Origin: Kryptolebias marmoratus
Taxonomy: Eukaryota > Chordata > Actinopteri > Cyprinodontiformes > Rivulidae
Length of the DNA stretch: 64,000 bases
Direction: 5' to 3'
Assembly (NCBI RefSeq): GCF_001649575.2
Contig: NC_051439.1
Location: 5,864,963 to 5,928,962, forward strand
Translations under genes and position numbers: made by a program
The notes under the pieces: generated by a model
Told to the model about the DNA's origin: nothing
Database searches by the model: none
Seen by the model: the letters and a program-made list of their open reading frames with translations, nothing else
Shown here: piece after piece, positions 1 through 11,689 of the stretch
How the letters are laid out: each line of letters begins with the position of its first letter
Position numbering within the stretch: position 1 is the stretch's first letter

Positions 1-1173
1 TAATCATCAAAATTAAACGAAATAAACATTTGAAATATATGAGTTTGTATGTAATGTATGAATATAATATACAAGTTTCACTTTTTAAATGGAATTACTG
101 AAATCAATCTACTTTTTCATGATATTCTAATTTTATGACCAGCACCTGTACATTAAGGCAGACCTGCTGTTACTCACATTCACTCAAGTCAGACACCCAA
201 CATCTTTTCTTGGCTGCAGGTTTATATGATGTTCTTTGTTGCTTTTTTCACATCAAAATAAAGGTTACTTAGAAATTAAAACCTAATTCTCTTGATTTCA
301 AAGTAACTGTCACAAGAAGACTTCACTAAATAGTCCCACAAACTGGAGGGTCAGATCTAATCAAATTTAAACGCTATCTTGGGAGGCCAGATACAATGTT
401 AAAAAGGGCCAGATCTGGCCCACGGGCCTTGAGTTTGACATGTGGGGTTTGGAGCTTTAATATTATCTAATGTAGTGTTCTTTCACACCAGTATGTTGCT
501 TTTGACAAAGAGTTGTTTCATATGCCTGAAACACGATAAAAAATAAATAAAAAATAAACAGGTCCCCAACTGGCTAGCCTTTAGCCTAGCCTGGATGAGG
601 ACTTCTGCATTTTTCTCCATACTGCATGATCTTTGACTGATCTCACGGCTGATAAGGTATTAACCATTAATAATTAGTCAGAAAATGATTTTTTAAAATC
701 TGAAATCCTTGTGTTTTACTGTGTTTACACTACAAGGAGTTTGGTCTACAATGACACATTACTACCCTCAGCTTTGCCTCGCACAGACAAAAGCAAAGGC
801 CAGGGTTTTCTTTCAGGCATGGCCACATTTTCCTGAAAACAGAGCCGCTGTACACTGAAGGGGAGACGCAACAGCAAACCTTTGTGTTTCTTTATTTTTG
901 TTCAAACCGCCATGTAATTAACCGGTCTGAAAGGAAGTGACATACACAGTTCATAAATGTAAATATGGGTGGGCTATTGGCGGTTTTGGAAGAATAAATA
1001 GTTTGGGTTTACTGTAATCACAGTGAAGAAACATTTAGTCACTGAACAATCAAACTCTGTGATGGATGTATACAATGGACATACTGTGGATGAGCTGGAG
1101 CTGCAAGAAGTTTGTAAAAACCAAGAAAAATCTGCCAGTTAGGAGGCTCTTTTTATGGTCTTTGTGTTTTTTT
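1..1173. other. Intergenic, no gene seen
   Basis: AT-rich sequence without a supportable reading frame or splice structure. The only recognisable item is a short hAT-type relic (separate entry, 330-440). The remainder looks unique or too decayed to classify. Confidence 0.5.
330..440. repeat. hAT-type MITE relic
   Basis: The phrases GGCCAGATCTGGCCC and GGGCCTTGAGTTTGACA near 405-440 resemble the terminal part of a common vertebrate hAT miniature element. The opposite terminus and the target duplication were not found, so this is a fragment. Confidence 0.4.
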
Positions 1174-2077
1174 ATCACCCACCGCTAAAGGCAAAGAGGC
1201 AATAATGTTTTGGCCTGTGTGTGTCCTCCATTGTCTGTGCCGTTACCAAAAAAGCTCATGAATCACTGGATGGGTTTTATTGAAACTTTCAGAAAAGAAC
1301 CACTGGATGTATCTCTACAACTGATTGACTTTTGGAGTCAGCCCAGTTCAAGATGGCTGCCACAGCAAAGCAATCTTAGTAAACACATAGTTGGTTGTAA
1401 TTTCATCAATTTTACAAATATTTGGCTAAAATCTAGTCTAGTTGTAGCTGAGATTGATCACCTACTTATCCTGAGAGCGAGATCTGTGTTTAAAACTTTG
1501 TCATTAACTATTTGGTGTCAATTTTGTTGGTTAGCAAAATATCTCATTAACCACTGTATGGGTTTTATGAAACTGGTTTTACTACAACTGATTAACTTTT
1601 AGAGTCAATGAAATTGACTTCAAAAAACACAAAAATGTCTTTAACTCATTTATTTCCAATGCACAACGTTTTGCTTAAAACCTTGGCAATAACTGTTGGA
1701 CTCAACCATTTGTGTCTTTTGGCAAAATATCTCCTAAACCACTGAACGGATTTGGATAAAACTCTCAGATCGTAATTGTTGGCTGTACATCTACTACTGA
1801 TTATTGTTTGGAATCAACCAAATTTAAGATGGCCACCACAGCTAATCAGCCTTGGCCGACACAAAAATTGTCTGTAACTTGAACCATAAAGGGAATTTTA
1901 CAGATACTGAGCTAAAATCTGCTGCAGTAGTAGCTGAGAGCCATTCACAACACACTCTCCAAGCAAGATATCACATTTTTTGCAGTTTATCATGCATTAT
2001 TTCATTTTCAAGGTTTGACCAAAACTACTACGGCTCCAGACAATTCTCAACATGCATTCCTTCAAGGAAGGCCTTTA
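1174..2077 (+). repeat. Palindrome-ended repeat, near full-length copy
   Basis: The left end starts with ATCACCCACCGC near 1174. The right end carries the CATTCCTTCAAGG hairpin followed by GGCCTTTAA near 2053-2077. The body holds two monomers, each recognised by the phrase 'aagatggcygccacagc' (about 1351 and 1829) and by 'gcaaaatatctcattaacc'. Short open frames here lie across non-coding repeat and are not genes. The right end is slightly deleted compared with better copies. Confidence 0.75.
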
Positions 2078-3924
2078 AACGTTTGCCTATTTTAACTCAA
2101 CATGTTTGCTGGATTTATTGTTATTCTATAAAATATAATTCAAAATAAAATTGGTTATCTCCACCTCAAGAAGACAGCTTTGTGTACATGTGCAATGGCA
2201 CACTGAAAACACATTAAGCTGGGATCCCAAAGTTTGTTTTGTGGTATTCAAGAACATCTGTGACTTCATTCTCGTAAATTAAAAACACAAATGTGATCAG
2301 GGCCAAGTTGAAGGACCATATGACATGGTTTCTCCCTCCTCTTTCTTAAAAAAAAAAAAGTATTAAGTGTGGCAACCTGGGGGTGGATTTTCTTTTTATG
2401 ATGAACACCCAAATAAAAAATATTAAAGGTTATAATGACCAACAACGCCACCTGGAATAAATCCAGGAAAATAATGTAATAAGGACACAGTTAAATTCTG
2501 CTGGAAATGAGGAGACAAGATTCAGAAAGTTCTAGAAAATTTATTAAACTTCAATATTTCCTTTTAAAATAATAATCTGAAATTGAATGATTAAACGGTG
2601 AATGCAGTCAACAAGATTATAATAAAATGTCTAAATTTCAGAGGAAACTGAGGCTTACCAATGGGGAAGTAGTGAGGGAAGGGGCAACATCTAGTGCAGG
2701 AAAAGGGAGCACCCTGGACACTACAAAAACACAGCAAACAAGGAAAGAAAAGGTGCTCCAACTACACACACACACACACACACACACAAGACACCGCCAC
2801 CAGGGGTCACCACCGCCACCACAGAAGCCTCAGTCCCTAAAAGAAAGACAAAAATGAAACAATATGAATAAAACAGTGATACAAATGCAATACAGTGTTC
2901 CACTTTATCCCTTAAGTAGCGCCATCAATGCGCCCAGCAGCAGGGAAAGTTCAGGTTTGTCTTTTAAAACAAGTTATAGGTAGGCAAAACAGCAGCGAGT
3001 GCCACTCCAGGTGCAGTGCTGATGAGTTGGAAGGCTGTGACCTGATAAATGACTGCACTGCCAAATAACCAGATCCACTTCCACCTTTATGCGGTGCAAC
3101 TTCCTGTCAAACAAATGACTGGACAGATCGGTCCAGATATTGGAGGTGCAGCAGAGGAGGCCAGAATGGTGCAAACAAAGGAAGCAGATTGAATTGACGT
3201 CACAACGCAAGCAGCCTCACAACAGGTGCAGGCTTGCTTATATGCAGCAGCTGAAATTGGCCTTAAAGTGGCAGCGTACCATTTATGCTGCTACATAAGT
3301 TTAAAGTGCAAAGGATCAAACGGTATGGGAGGGCAGCCCATGGGACCCTCTCTGTGTCTGGAGCTTGGTATGGCACTGTAGAAAGTTCTGTTACGACCCT
3401 CTCAGACTCAGGACCTGGCTGCACAATACACCACAAATTTATTATCATCACAATAAAAATGAGAGCAAAATCAATATCGCAACAGACTGATTTGACTCCA
3501 ATAAATCATAAGCCATTATAATTCAAGTACCATGCATTCATGTTCTGCTGCTAATAACAAATTTGGTCAGTTCTACAGACTCTCTCTGGCAAACCCCAAA
3601 AAAGGGTAAAAAACAAAACAACTGGACTTCTATTCTGTAGCTGAAGATGGTTTTGATTTCTATCCAGAGAGCTTTCTCAATTCAAAACTGGAGAGTGTGG
3701 ACTTCCAAGTCTTTAAATCTTTGTTTATAAAGGCTAGATTCACATGCAGGTTGCACTCACTCGTTAGGGTCGCTGCTTGCTTGGCTCACAAACGAGATGC
3801 CTTGTTCCGGTGAATAAAGGTGTTGATTGGAGTGGAACTGACTGAGTCTCAGGCCCAACGCTGTATTGTGGGTTTTATTTGCTGGAATCTGAGACCTCCC
3901 GCTTTGTTTAAAGTTGTTTTTTCT
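2078..3924. other. Intergenic, no gene seen; CA microsatellite
   Basis: No supportable gene. There is a (CA)n tract at about 2765-2788 in a weak coding-looking stretch that does not resemble a known protein. The segment 3285-3480 contains TTATTATCATCACAATAAA-type AT-rich sequence, perhaps an old retroelement end, but it cannot be assigned. Confidence 0.4.
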
Positions 3925-4865
3925 TATTTCACCTCCCTCTCAAACCATCTGTCTTCTCTGTCCAAAATATGAACATCTTGGTCCTCAAACAAATGTCCCT
4001 TATCTTTGAGTGTGTTGTTGCTCAGCTGGCTCTCCTGTTTTGAGCCATGCCTCTGTGGAGCAACAGTTTACTTTCTCCAATATGGAGGTCTGAACATTCC
4101 TCGCTGCACTGAACTGCAGACACCACACCGCTCAGTTTGTGTCCTCTGGATGGACCAGCCTCTGTCTGAGAGTCCTGTTTGTTTGGAGAAAATCCTTCTG
4201 AGTTTCTCAGATACTTCAGCAAGATTAGGGATGGCAACATGTGTTTCTTTTCATCCCTGTTCTGTTCTGTAGTGTGTTTTCTAGATTTCCTTGATTTGAC
4301 AAAAGCCCAGTTAGGATATCCACATTTCTGTTCCTTTTCCTTCCCTTCTGTCTTCGTGGGGACGTGTTTAGCCCAATGGTTTCAGGTTCTGATGACAGAA
4401 AGTTTGTGTTTCAGCGGGTGGTGAGAGTCCAACAGATCTGTGTGGGTTGGTTTCCCGTAGACCTCAGTGTTGAGGCTTCCAGCTCTTTCCGTGTGGACCA
4501 AACAGTCAGAGAGAGGCAGCTTGTTGTCGTTCGTATCCTCTCTGGTGAACTTTATGTGTGTGATAAACGTTCCTACTTCCTTAGCTTGGATTCTGACCCA
4601 GGTATCGTCCACATATCTGAACCCATAACTCGGTGTTGTTCCCTTGAAGGAGTTCAGGGCTCTCTGTTCCACTTCCTCCATGTAGAGATTGACCACAATC
4701 TGTGACACTGGAGATCCGTCGGCACAGCCATGCTTCTGTCTGTAAAAACTGTCATTATATTTGAAATAAGGTCCAGCAGGGACCAGATCTGGTCCGGGCT
4801 GATATTGGTCCTGTTGTTTAGGTCATTGTCATGTTGAAGTTGTTTTCTGATGGTTTCCACTGCTT
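3925..4865 (-). mobile_element. Penelope-like retroelement fragment (RT end plus GIY-YIG)
   Basis: The minus strand encodes, from right to left, a reverse-transcriptase fragment with SQIVVNLYMEEVEQRALNSF and the catalytic FRYVDDTW (about 4690-4590). This is followed by KPTHTD and DSHHPLKHKLSVIRT, then by a segment with QCSEECSDLHIGE (about 4100-4050) matching the GIY-YIG endonuclease of Penelope-like elements, and a tail with FEDQDVHILDREDRWFE near 3990-3935. Stops and frameshifts break the frame. The combination of this RT with a C-terminal GIY-YIG domain identifies the class; which lineage (Neptune, Poseidon or other) is not resolved. Confidence 0.8.
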
Positions 4866-5195
4866 CTGATGTGAGTATACAAGTTAATAACTATTTAGAG
4901 TCAACTCTGTTTGACTATTAGCAAATTATCTCATGAAACACTGGACATATTTTATTAAAACTTTCAGGAAATAATAATTGAATGCCCCTCTACAACTGAA
5001 TAACTTATGGAGTCAACCCACTTCAAGATGGCCACTACAGTCAATTGACCTTAGAAAACACAAAAAGGCTATAAGTCTAATAATTTTACATGCATTGTGT
5101 TGGATTTTGTTGTAGTTGTAGTTGAGAGTCATTCACATCACTTACTGCAAGTGCTAGTTATTGAATTAGATCTTTCCTTAAAGCTTTAGCATTAC

Positions 5196-5535
5196 ACCAA
5201 TCACACTTGTATGGTGGAGTGCTGCAGAAATGGTGTCCCTGTGGAAGGTTCTCCTCTCTCCACAGACCAACACTGGAGCTCTGTCAGAGTCCCCTCCCTG
5301 ACTAAGGTCCTTCTACCCCAATTTCCCAGATTGGCAGAGCGACCAGCTCTAGGAAGAGTCGTGGTGTTTCCAAACTTCTTCCATTTCCAGATGATGTGGG
5401 CCGCTGTGCTCATCGGGACCTTTAATGCTGCAGAACATTTTCTGCTCCCTTCCCCAGAACTGAGCCTGAATACAATCCTGTCTCAGAGGTCTACAGACAG
5501 TTTGCTGGACTTCATGGATGGGTTGTGCTCTGCTT
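5196..5535 (-). mobile_element. Tc1-like transposase N-terminal fragment
   Basis: The minus strand reads IIWKWKKFGNTTTLPRAGRS, then RRTLVREGTLTELQCWSVERGEPS. This is the second helix-turn-helix and linker part of Tc1/mariner transposases of fish. No DDE catalytic part or terminal repeat is attached. It is inserted in, and younger than, the surrounding palindrome-ended repeat. Confidence 0.8.
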
Positions 5536-5765
5536 TGGACTCAGCCCGATTCAAGAATCCCACCATAACCAATTGACCTTCGAAAACACAAAAATAGCTC
5601 TCACTCAGTCAGTATTATGGATATTGTTCTAAAACTTGGTGTGGTAGTAGCTGAGAGTAATTCACAACACATATTCCAAGCACCAACAAATCATTTAAAA
5701 TATCTTAGTATCACACGATATTATGCTTAATGTTATTTTCAAAATTTGACCACAACAGCTACAAT

Positions 5766-6284
5766 TGTCAGGTCTTGAGGTGAGCATGGCAAACCCAACA
5801 CGCAGACTCATAATAAATAAATGAAGGTTTATTTCTAAATAACAAAACTGAAAACAAAAGCTGACGAGGCAGCAAAACTATAATAACAAAAATCCAGGCA
5901 GTGGACAAAGGCGAGACAAGGCAAGGCAAAACGAGGAAGGACCAAAGACAAAACATGAACCTAACACCAACAATGAACCGACAGGGAGGTGGAGAAAATG
6001 ACCAGATTTTAAAGTACAGAGAAATCAAGGGAAGTGGGCACAGGTGAGTGATTACAATTACAGACAGGTAGAGATGGGTGTGGAAGAAACCAGGAGTAGA
6101 CTGAGGGCAAAGAGAGGATAATGATAAACAAAGACAATGACAGAACCAAGAGGCAGAGACAATACAAAGACAGAACATGAGAACGAAAACCAAAAGTATA
6201 AAATAAAACTCAAAGAAAGCAGGAAAAACAAGAACCCAAAACCAAAACTAAGAACAAACTCAAAAAATACTAGAAATCATGAGA
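5766..6284 (-). mobile_element. Solo LTR, family A, with 5-base target duplication ACAAT
   Basis: The element begins TGTCAGG at 5766 and is flanked by ACAAT at 5761-5765 and again at 6285-6289. It shares with the copies at 33493, 39927 and 47411 the phrase 'gcagactcat', a run rich in AATAAA, 'gctgacgaggcagca', and 'gtgggcacaggtgagtg'. The end reads CATGAGA where other copies end in CA. On the minus strand it would carry a TTTAAA-type promoter and a polyadenylation signal. The 141-residue antisense frame inside is spurious. Confidence 0.85.
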
Positions 6285-6380
6285 ACAATTCTGTCTTTTC
6301 TGAACATAGGATGATCTCAGTTTAAAACTGAAAGGCGGCGGGCGATATGCATTCCTTCAAGGAGCACTAGGCTTTTAATT

Positions 6381-6724
6381 CAAATTAGAAATGACAGAAA
6401 ATACAGGTGGTAAATTGTAAACTGATTCAAACTGAGTACACAGACACGAGCAGTGTGGGAAAACCAGACCTGAAATGTTTCTGTTCGTGTTTGTGGTCGG
6501 CTGCTCACCACTGAGGTGGAAACAGCGACTCAGGTTTGGACGTCCTGCCATGGGAGATAAAGAAATCCTCAGTGAAACGATCTCAGGTCTTTTCTCTTCC
6601 ACACACAGTGAGGAAGATCCTATGAAAGCTCAGCTTCCCTCCCACCAGCTTGTCAGCACAGCAAACTAAACCTGGATTGAAATTTTCTCTTTAAAAGCAC
6701 TTTTAAGGAACTTTTTCAAGAACT
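6381..6724. other. Intergenic, no gene seen
   Basis: Moderately GC-balanced unique-looking sequence between two repeat copies. Short frames on both strands overlap without family resemblance. Confidence 0.4.
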
Positions 6725-7145
6725 AAAGGCCTAGCATTCCTTGAAGGAATGCATTTGGTTTCACGCCTGAGTTTTAGACTAAGATCATCTTATGATGAGA
6801 AATGATGTAGTTGTTTTGGTCAAATGTGAAATTGGGATATTTTGCATGATCAGGACACTCAATTACTTCCACACCAAATGTTAGCTCACTATCTGTAAAA
6901 CTGGCAGAGTTATAGCCATTTTTGTGTTTTTTAGGTTTGCATAGCTGTGGACGCCATCTTAAATCAGGTTGAATCCAAAAGTTAATTAGTTGTAGATGTA
7001 CATTCAATAATTACTTCCTGAGAGTCTCATTGCAATTTGTCTTGTGGTTCTTAAGATATTTTGCTAACAGACACATGAACACTCGTGCACAGACACGGAC
7101 AAGGCCAAAAAACATTATCGCTCTGCCTCTGGTGGCAGGCGATTA
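6725..7145 (-). repeat. Palindrome-ended repeat, one monomer
   Basis: It starts (right end in minus orientation) with AAAGGCCTAGCATTCC and the perfect palindrome GCATTCCTTGAAGGAATGC. One monomer follows ('gacgccatctt' near 6950). It finishes with 'acggacaaggccaaaaaacattatcgctctgcc' and GGCGATTAA near 7145, the left terminus in reverse. Confidence 0.8.
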
Positions 7146-7516
7146 AAACGAGAGCAGGGGTGAACTGAAGCGAGCGCAGCGAAGAGGATGAAAAGCTCCA
7201 CTCGAAGCGGTCCCATCTGCCTTCACTTTACGCTGCAGAAAGACACATCTGCTGTGAGTTTTTCATGCGCACGCTAACATCTCACCGCGCTGTATCACTG
7301 AGAGAGGCTGCAGCAGGCTGGCACAGAGCGGCAGGGGAATCCCATCAAACACCTCCTCCTCTGACAGCTTAACCCCTGCTGAAGTGAGCGCGTGCAGAGG
7401 TCTCCTCAAGCTGCAATTACAGCCCTGATTAGAGATCAGCTAACCCTGCTCAGGAGGGTGGAGGGGACTCTGCAGAGGAGCAGGGAAACCCCTGAGAAAA
7501 CTAAGGAGGGGGACGA
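7146..7516. other. Unique GC-richer island between two repeats
   Basis: About 370 bases with higher GC and several CpGs (for example 'gcgagcgcagcg', 'tcaccgcgctg'), bounded on both sides by palindrome-ended repeats. No open reading frame or confident splice pair was seen. It could be an exon of an unrecognised transcript or a regulatory island; nothing in the sequence decides. Confidence 0.35.
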
Positions 7517-8240
7517 TTAAAGGCCCAGCATTCCTTGAGGGAAATGCATATCGCCCACTAACTTTCATGCTGCAGCTTTAGACGAGGATCGTCTTAAGAT
7601 GAGAAATGATAGCGCTGTAGCCGTTTTGGTCAAACTCTGTAAATTACACAATGAGATGAGTTAGTGCTCAGAGAGTGTGTCGTGAATGACTCTCAGCTTC
7701 TACCACACCAAATTCAAGTTCAATATCTGTAAAACTGATTGGCGTTCCAGGCATTTTTGTGTTGGCTAATGTTGATTACCTGTGGCAGCCATCTTGAACT
7801 CGGTTAACTCTAGGAGTTAATCAGTTGTAGACGTACAACTAATGATCACTTTGTGAGTTTTTCACTAAAATCCGTCCAGTGGTTCATGAGATATTTTGAG
7901 AACAAACAAAGAAGTTTTAAGCAAAGATGTTTGGCAATGTGTAGTGTTGGGGATGATGCTCAGCTACTACCACACTAAATATTAGTGTATTCATATATTT
8001 ACAGTATCTGTAAATTGGGCAGAGTTAGAGGCAGTTTTGTTTCTAAGTTCAGTTTGTTGTGGCAGTCATCTTTTATCCGGTTCAGTCCAAACATTGTAGC
8101 TGCTCATCCCGCGATTACTCTCTGAGTTTCATTAAAATCTGTTCAGTGGTTCATGAGATATTTTACTAACAGACAGAGAAATGAACACCCAGATAGAGAG
8201 AATACATTGTCGCTCTTTCACCTTCAGTAGTGGGAGATAA
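7517..8240 (-). repeat. Palindrome-ended repeat, two monomers
   Basis: Begins ATTAAAGGCCCAGCATTCC at 7517. It contains 'gtggcagccatctt' near 7783 and a second, degenerate counterpart near 8060. It ends with 'cattgtcgctctttcaccttcagtagtgggagataa' near 8240, the left terminus in reverse. Confidence 0.8.
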
Positions 8241-8559
8241 ACAACTCTAGCTTCATAGTTACTACAGCCACCAAAGTAGACTTCCTCTTCCTATCAGCAG
8301 GTGTAGATTTGTTGTTCTGGGTTATGTTTTAGTAGATCATTTGGTGGATATCTGAAGCCTCACAGGTGAGAGACTGCCATCTGCTGTTGCTGTCAAAGAC
8401 TTCCACTCAGTTTGGAGTGATTAGCCTCATCCATGCAATGCTGCACATGAAACCTCTTTTTGTCTCTTAAAACATCCGTTTTCTTTTATTAGATAACGAA
8501 TAACAGACATTATCCAAATAGTCTACATTATATATATATATATAAACTTCCATCTCGCC
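8241..8559. other. Intergenic, no gene seen
   Basis: No frame or motif recognised. A short (TA)n tract lies at about 8529-8543. Confidence 0.4.
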
Positions 8560-9204
8560 CTATTTGTTCCACGTGGGCGGTTCCACTTTCACTTCAAGCT
8601 CGGGTCCTCTACCAGAGGCCTGGGAGCTTGAGGGTCTCTTCAGTATCGTAGCTGTTCCTAGGACTGTGCTCTTCTGGACAGAGATCTCTGAGGTTGTTCC
8701 TGGGATCTGTTGAAGCCACTCTTCCAGTTTGGGGGTCACAGCACTGAATGCTCTGATGACCACTGGTACCACTGAGGCCTTGACTTTCCACAACTTCTCT
8801 ATTTCCTCTTTCAGCCCTTGGAATTTCTCCAGCTTCTCACACTCCTTCTTCCTGATGTTCCAGTCTCCTGGGACTGCTACATCTATCACCACTGCTTTAT
8901 CTTATCTATCACCACAATGTCCGGTTGGTTAGCCATCACCTGTTTGTCAGTCTGGATCTGGAAGTCCAACAGTATCTTATCTCTGTCATACTCCACCACC
9001 TTAGATGGAGTCTCCCACTTTGACTGTGGGATTTCAAGCCCTTACAGATGTTCCTGTAAAATATTCCAGCCACTTATGGTTATGGTGTTCTATGTACGCT
9101 TTGTCTGCCTGCATCTTATATCCTGCTGTTATGTGCTGGACTGTCTCAGGGGCATCTTTACACAGCCTGCATCTTGGATCCTGTCTGGTGTGATAGACGC
9201 CGGC

Positions 9205-9212
<8 letters not shown>
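8560..9212 (-). mobile_element. LINE 3' part with restriction-like endonuclease
   Basis: The minus strand reads CRLCKDAPETVQHITAGYKMQ near 9170-9110, a Cys/His cluster. It then reads KVVEYDRDKILLDFQIQTDK, QPDIVVIDK near 8930-8900, and after a frameshift VIDVAVPGDWNIRKKECEKL. The PD...D pattern preceded by the Cys/His cluster is the signature of the restriction-like endonuclease of R2/R4-type non-LTR retrotransposons; fish Rex6/Dong-like elements are the likeliest home. The open part runs to IPGTTSEISVQKSTVLGTA before stopping near 8560. Frameshifts mean it is dead. Confidence 0.75.
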
Positions 9213-9237
<25 letters not shown>

Positions 9238-9256
9238 CACACTGCTATATGTATAT
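9205..9256. repeat. (TG)n(TA)n microsatellite
   Basis: TGTGTGTGTGTG followed by TATATATATATATA at about 9207-9240. Confidence 0.9.
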
Positions 9257-10465
9257 AATTCATTAACAGGTTAATCTGCACACAGCAGTAAACACCTAAT
9301 AGTAGAAATGAATTCTTGCATCTGAGTTTTTACGTATTTTCATAATTTTTATTAAATCATCAGGCTGCTTCGGCTGACATCTTCAACTTCTTCATCCTCT
9401 TTTTTTTGGCACATTACATGCAAGAAGTGCAAGCCGCTGAACGAAGGTCGGTGATAATGTTTCAGTTTGAGCTGTTCAGTGTGTTCACAAAATACCTCAT
9501 GAACCGCTGGACAGGTTTTAATAAGACATGCAGGAAGTAATCATTGAATGTACACGTACAAGCTTATTAACTCGATTCATGAATACAATTCCACAAAAGG
9601 AAACTGTGAGAGAAGTTTTATAGTTAACGTTTTATTCAAATTGACCTAACGGGGGTAAAGTGAAAATGCTACAAGCCATAAATAACGGTCAGTTAAATAA
9701 ACCTTATTTTAACCAACACAAAAAGGATGAGCTTGTTTCTTAAAGATGAAATCCAATACAAAAGTGAATCGAGAGTACAGAAGTCATTACAAGCCTCGTA
9801 AAAAATTGAAATGTGCTTTAAAACACTGGTGGAGCTAAAGTTGAAATAGATGCCAGTTTATTTATATTTATTGGTTTTTGTGCCGGTTTTCTTGCACTCG
9901 GAGCTTGGTGGGGAATAAATGACAGCAGTTGAAAGATAAAAGGTTAGATGTTTGAAATTCTTTAAACGGGCTTAAAAAAATTTTTTTAAAAAAAGAGCGT
10001 TGAGATGAGATGTGGCAAAAACAAACCCACGTCCTCGCTTTGTTCTTTTTAATTGCAGTGCAGCATTCAAACGCTTTTCCTGTTGCCTCGCCGACAGGTC
10101 GGCAGCACATTTGGCTTCCGAAAGTCAACATTCACTCATCAGAAAAATCACAGGTAAACATTAAAAACAGACAAATAAAAGAAACATTCAAATTAATGGT
10201 ACAAAATAAGAATACACAGTATCTAAAGAAGAAACAAAACATTCAACATACTTTACATTTGGAGTGAATAATGATCTTATTATGCGATTAGCATCTGTTT
10301 AGCATGCAGATGCTATTAGGAGGGGTTCCTGCCCCCTAACTACCTGCATAGAGAGCAAATATGATTTTTATCCCTCGCTGAGTTCAATCAGTTATATGAA
10401 AATCTAAATATTAGGGGTGTTTTTGCACTTACTGTCCGGATTTTACTCATTCTATATTTATATCA
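9257..10465. other. Intergenic, no gene seen
   Basis: AT-rich; a short piece of the palindrome-ended repeat monomer occurs near 9488-9570 ('aaaatacctcatgaaccgctgg'). The rest is unclassified. Short frames at 9868-10267 overlap on both strands and look like chance. Confidence 0.45.
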
Positions 10466-11485
10466 ACAATTCCAAAAAAGCTGGGACGTTGTGCAAAATG
10501 TAAATTAAAACAAAACGATTTCTTAACGCTCTATTTAATGCATAGTGGAACAAAGTAAAGATATAAAATGCTGAAACTAAGAATTTGTGCCATTTAATAT
10601 GGTCATTTTGAACTTTATGGCAGCATTATATCTCAAAATCGTTGGGACACAGGCAACAAAAGGCTGTAAAAAGTAAGGGGTACAAATAAGAATCAACTGA
10701 AGGGACTTTTGTAACTAATAAGAGAGGACTGGGTATAAAAAGAGCAAGTAATGTTAAAATAGGCTGAGGTTTAAAACTGCTCTATCATGCAAAGAAGCAG
10801 CCAGATGTGAACATCAGAGGAGAGGGACCATCCAGCCTGTTATCAGCACACCGTTCAAAAACCTGCCTCTCTGATGGTATGGAGGTGCATTAATGCCTTT
10901 AGCATGTGCAGCTTACACATCAATACAGAAAAGTAGCTACAGGTTTTAGAACAACATCTGCTCCCATTCAGACTGCCTTGTTTATGGAAGTTCATGCAGA
11001 TGTCATGAAGACGATGTTAAACCTCAGACTGCATCATTCCAGCAGCATGGCTTCATAGTAGAAGAGTCCAGGAGCTGAACTGACCTGCCTGCAGTCCAGA
11101 CCTCTCACCATTAAAGACTCAGGACTGTTGAGCAGCTAGAATCCTCCATCAGACCAGAATGGGACAACATTCCCTCTAAAACCTCCAGCAGCTGCTCTCC
11201 TCAGCTCCTGGATGTTTACAGACTGATGTTAGAAGAAGAGGAGAGGCTTCACAGAGGAAACATGGACCTGGAACAACATTAAAGAGATGTGCTGCTGCCA
11301 TCAAATTCAAAATGATCTTTTTTTTCCCCCCAAACAAAATGTTCAAGTTATTAGTTTAAACAACTGGTATGTTTACTTTGTTCCACTGTGAATAAAATAT
11401 GACTTTCTGAGATTTGCAAACCATTGTATTCTGGTTTAATTTAGATTTTATACAACATCCCAACATTTTCAAGGTTGGATTGTTG
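10466..11485 (+). mobile_element. Tc1-like element relic, internally deleted, both ends present
   Basis: The left end 'ccaaaaaagctgggacgttg' (about 10472) and the right end, read in reverse 'ccttgaaaatgttgggatgttg' (about 11474), form terminal inverted repeats. Inside are phrases of the family transposase: a segment for the 'SLMVWGC' region is lost, but 'cagcatggcttcatagtagaagag' (about 11041) and 'caggactgttgagcagctagaatcc' (about 11120) remain from the last third. About 1.0 kb remains and all frames are broken. Confidence 0.8.
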
Positions 11486-11689
11486 GAAACCTACTGTATG
11501 GTTTTACTGCATGTGGCTGATTTAGATGACCCTGCCATGAACAAGGGATGTTTAACATTTCCTTCCTAATTCTGACTATATTAAGCTCCAGTCAAACAAA
11601 GCAAACCCAATCCTTACTCTTACAGCTCGGCATAACAAACTAGCAACATCAAAAGTTGGATTTTCTCCAGAGACGGCCACAGAGTTCAG

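Larger units (their letters stand above)
4884..6380 (+). repeat. Palindrome-ended repeat split by two younger insertions
   Basis: Monomer sequence runs 4884-5195 and resumes at about 5536. It is interrupted again by a solo LTR (5766-6284), and resumes with 'tctgaacataggatgatctcag' to end in GGCGGCGGGCGATATGCATTCC-type sequence, the hairpin, and CTAGGCTTTTAATT at about 6380. The two halves join in register when the insertions are removed, which orders the events: repeat first, Tc1 fragment and LTR later. Confidence 0.75.

Noticed and set aside
1210..1602. 130-residue frame and a similar 98-residue frame at 1852
   Set aside because: Both are inside monomers of the palindrome-ended repeat; the frame is not kept between monomers.
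5768..6193. 141-residue minus frame
   Set aside because: Falls inside a solo LTR; the corresponding frames in the other LTR copies are not conserved.
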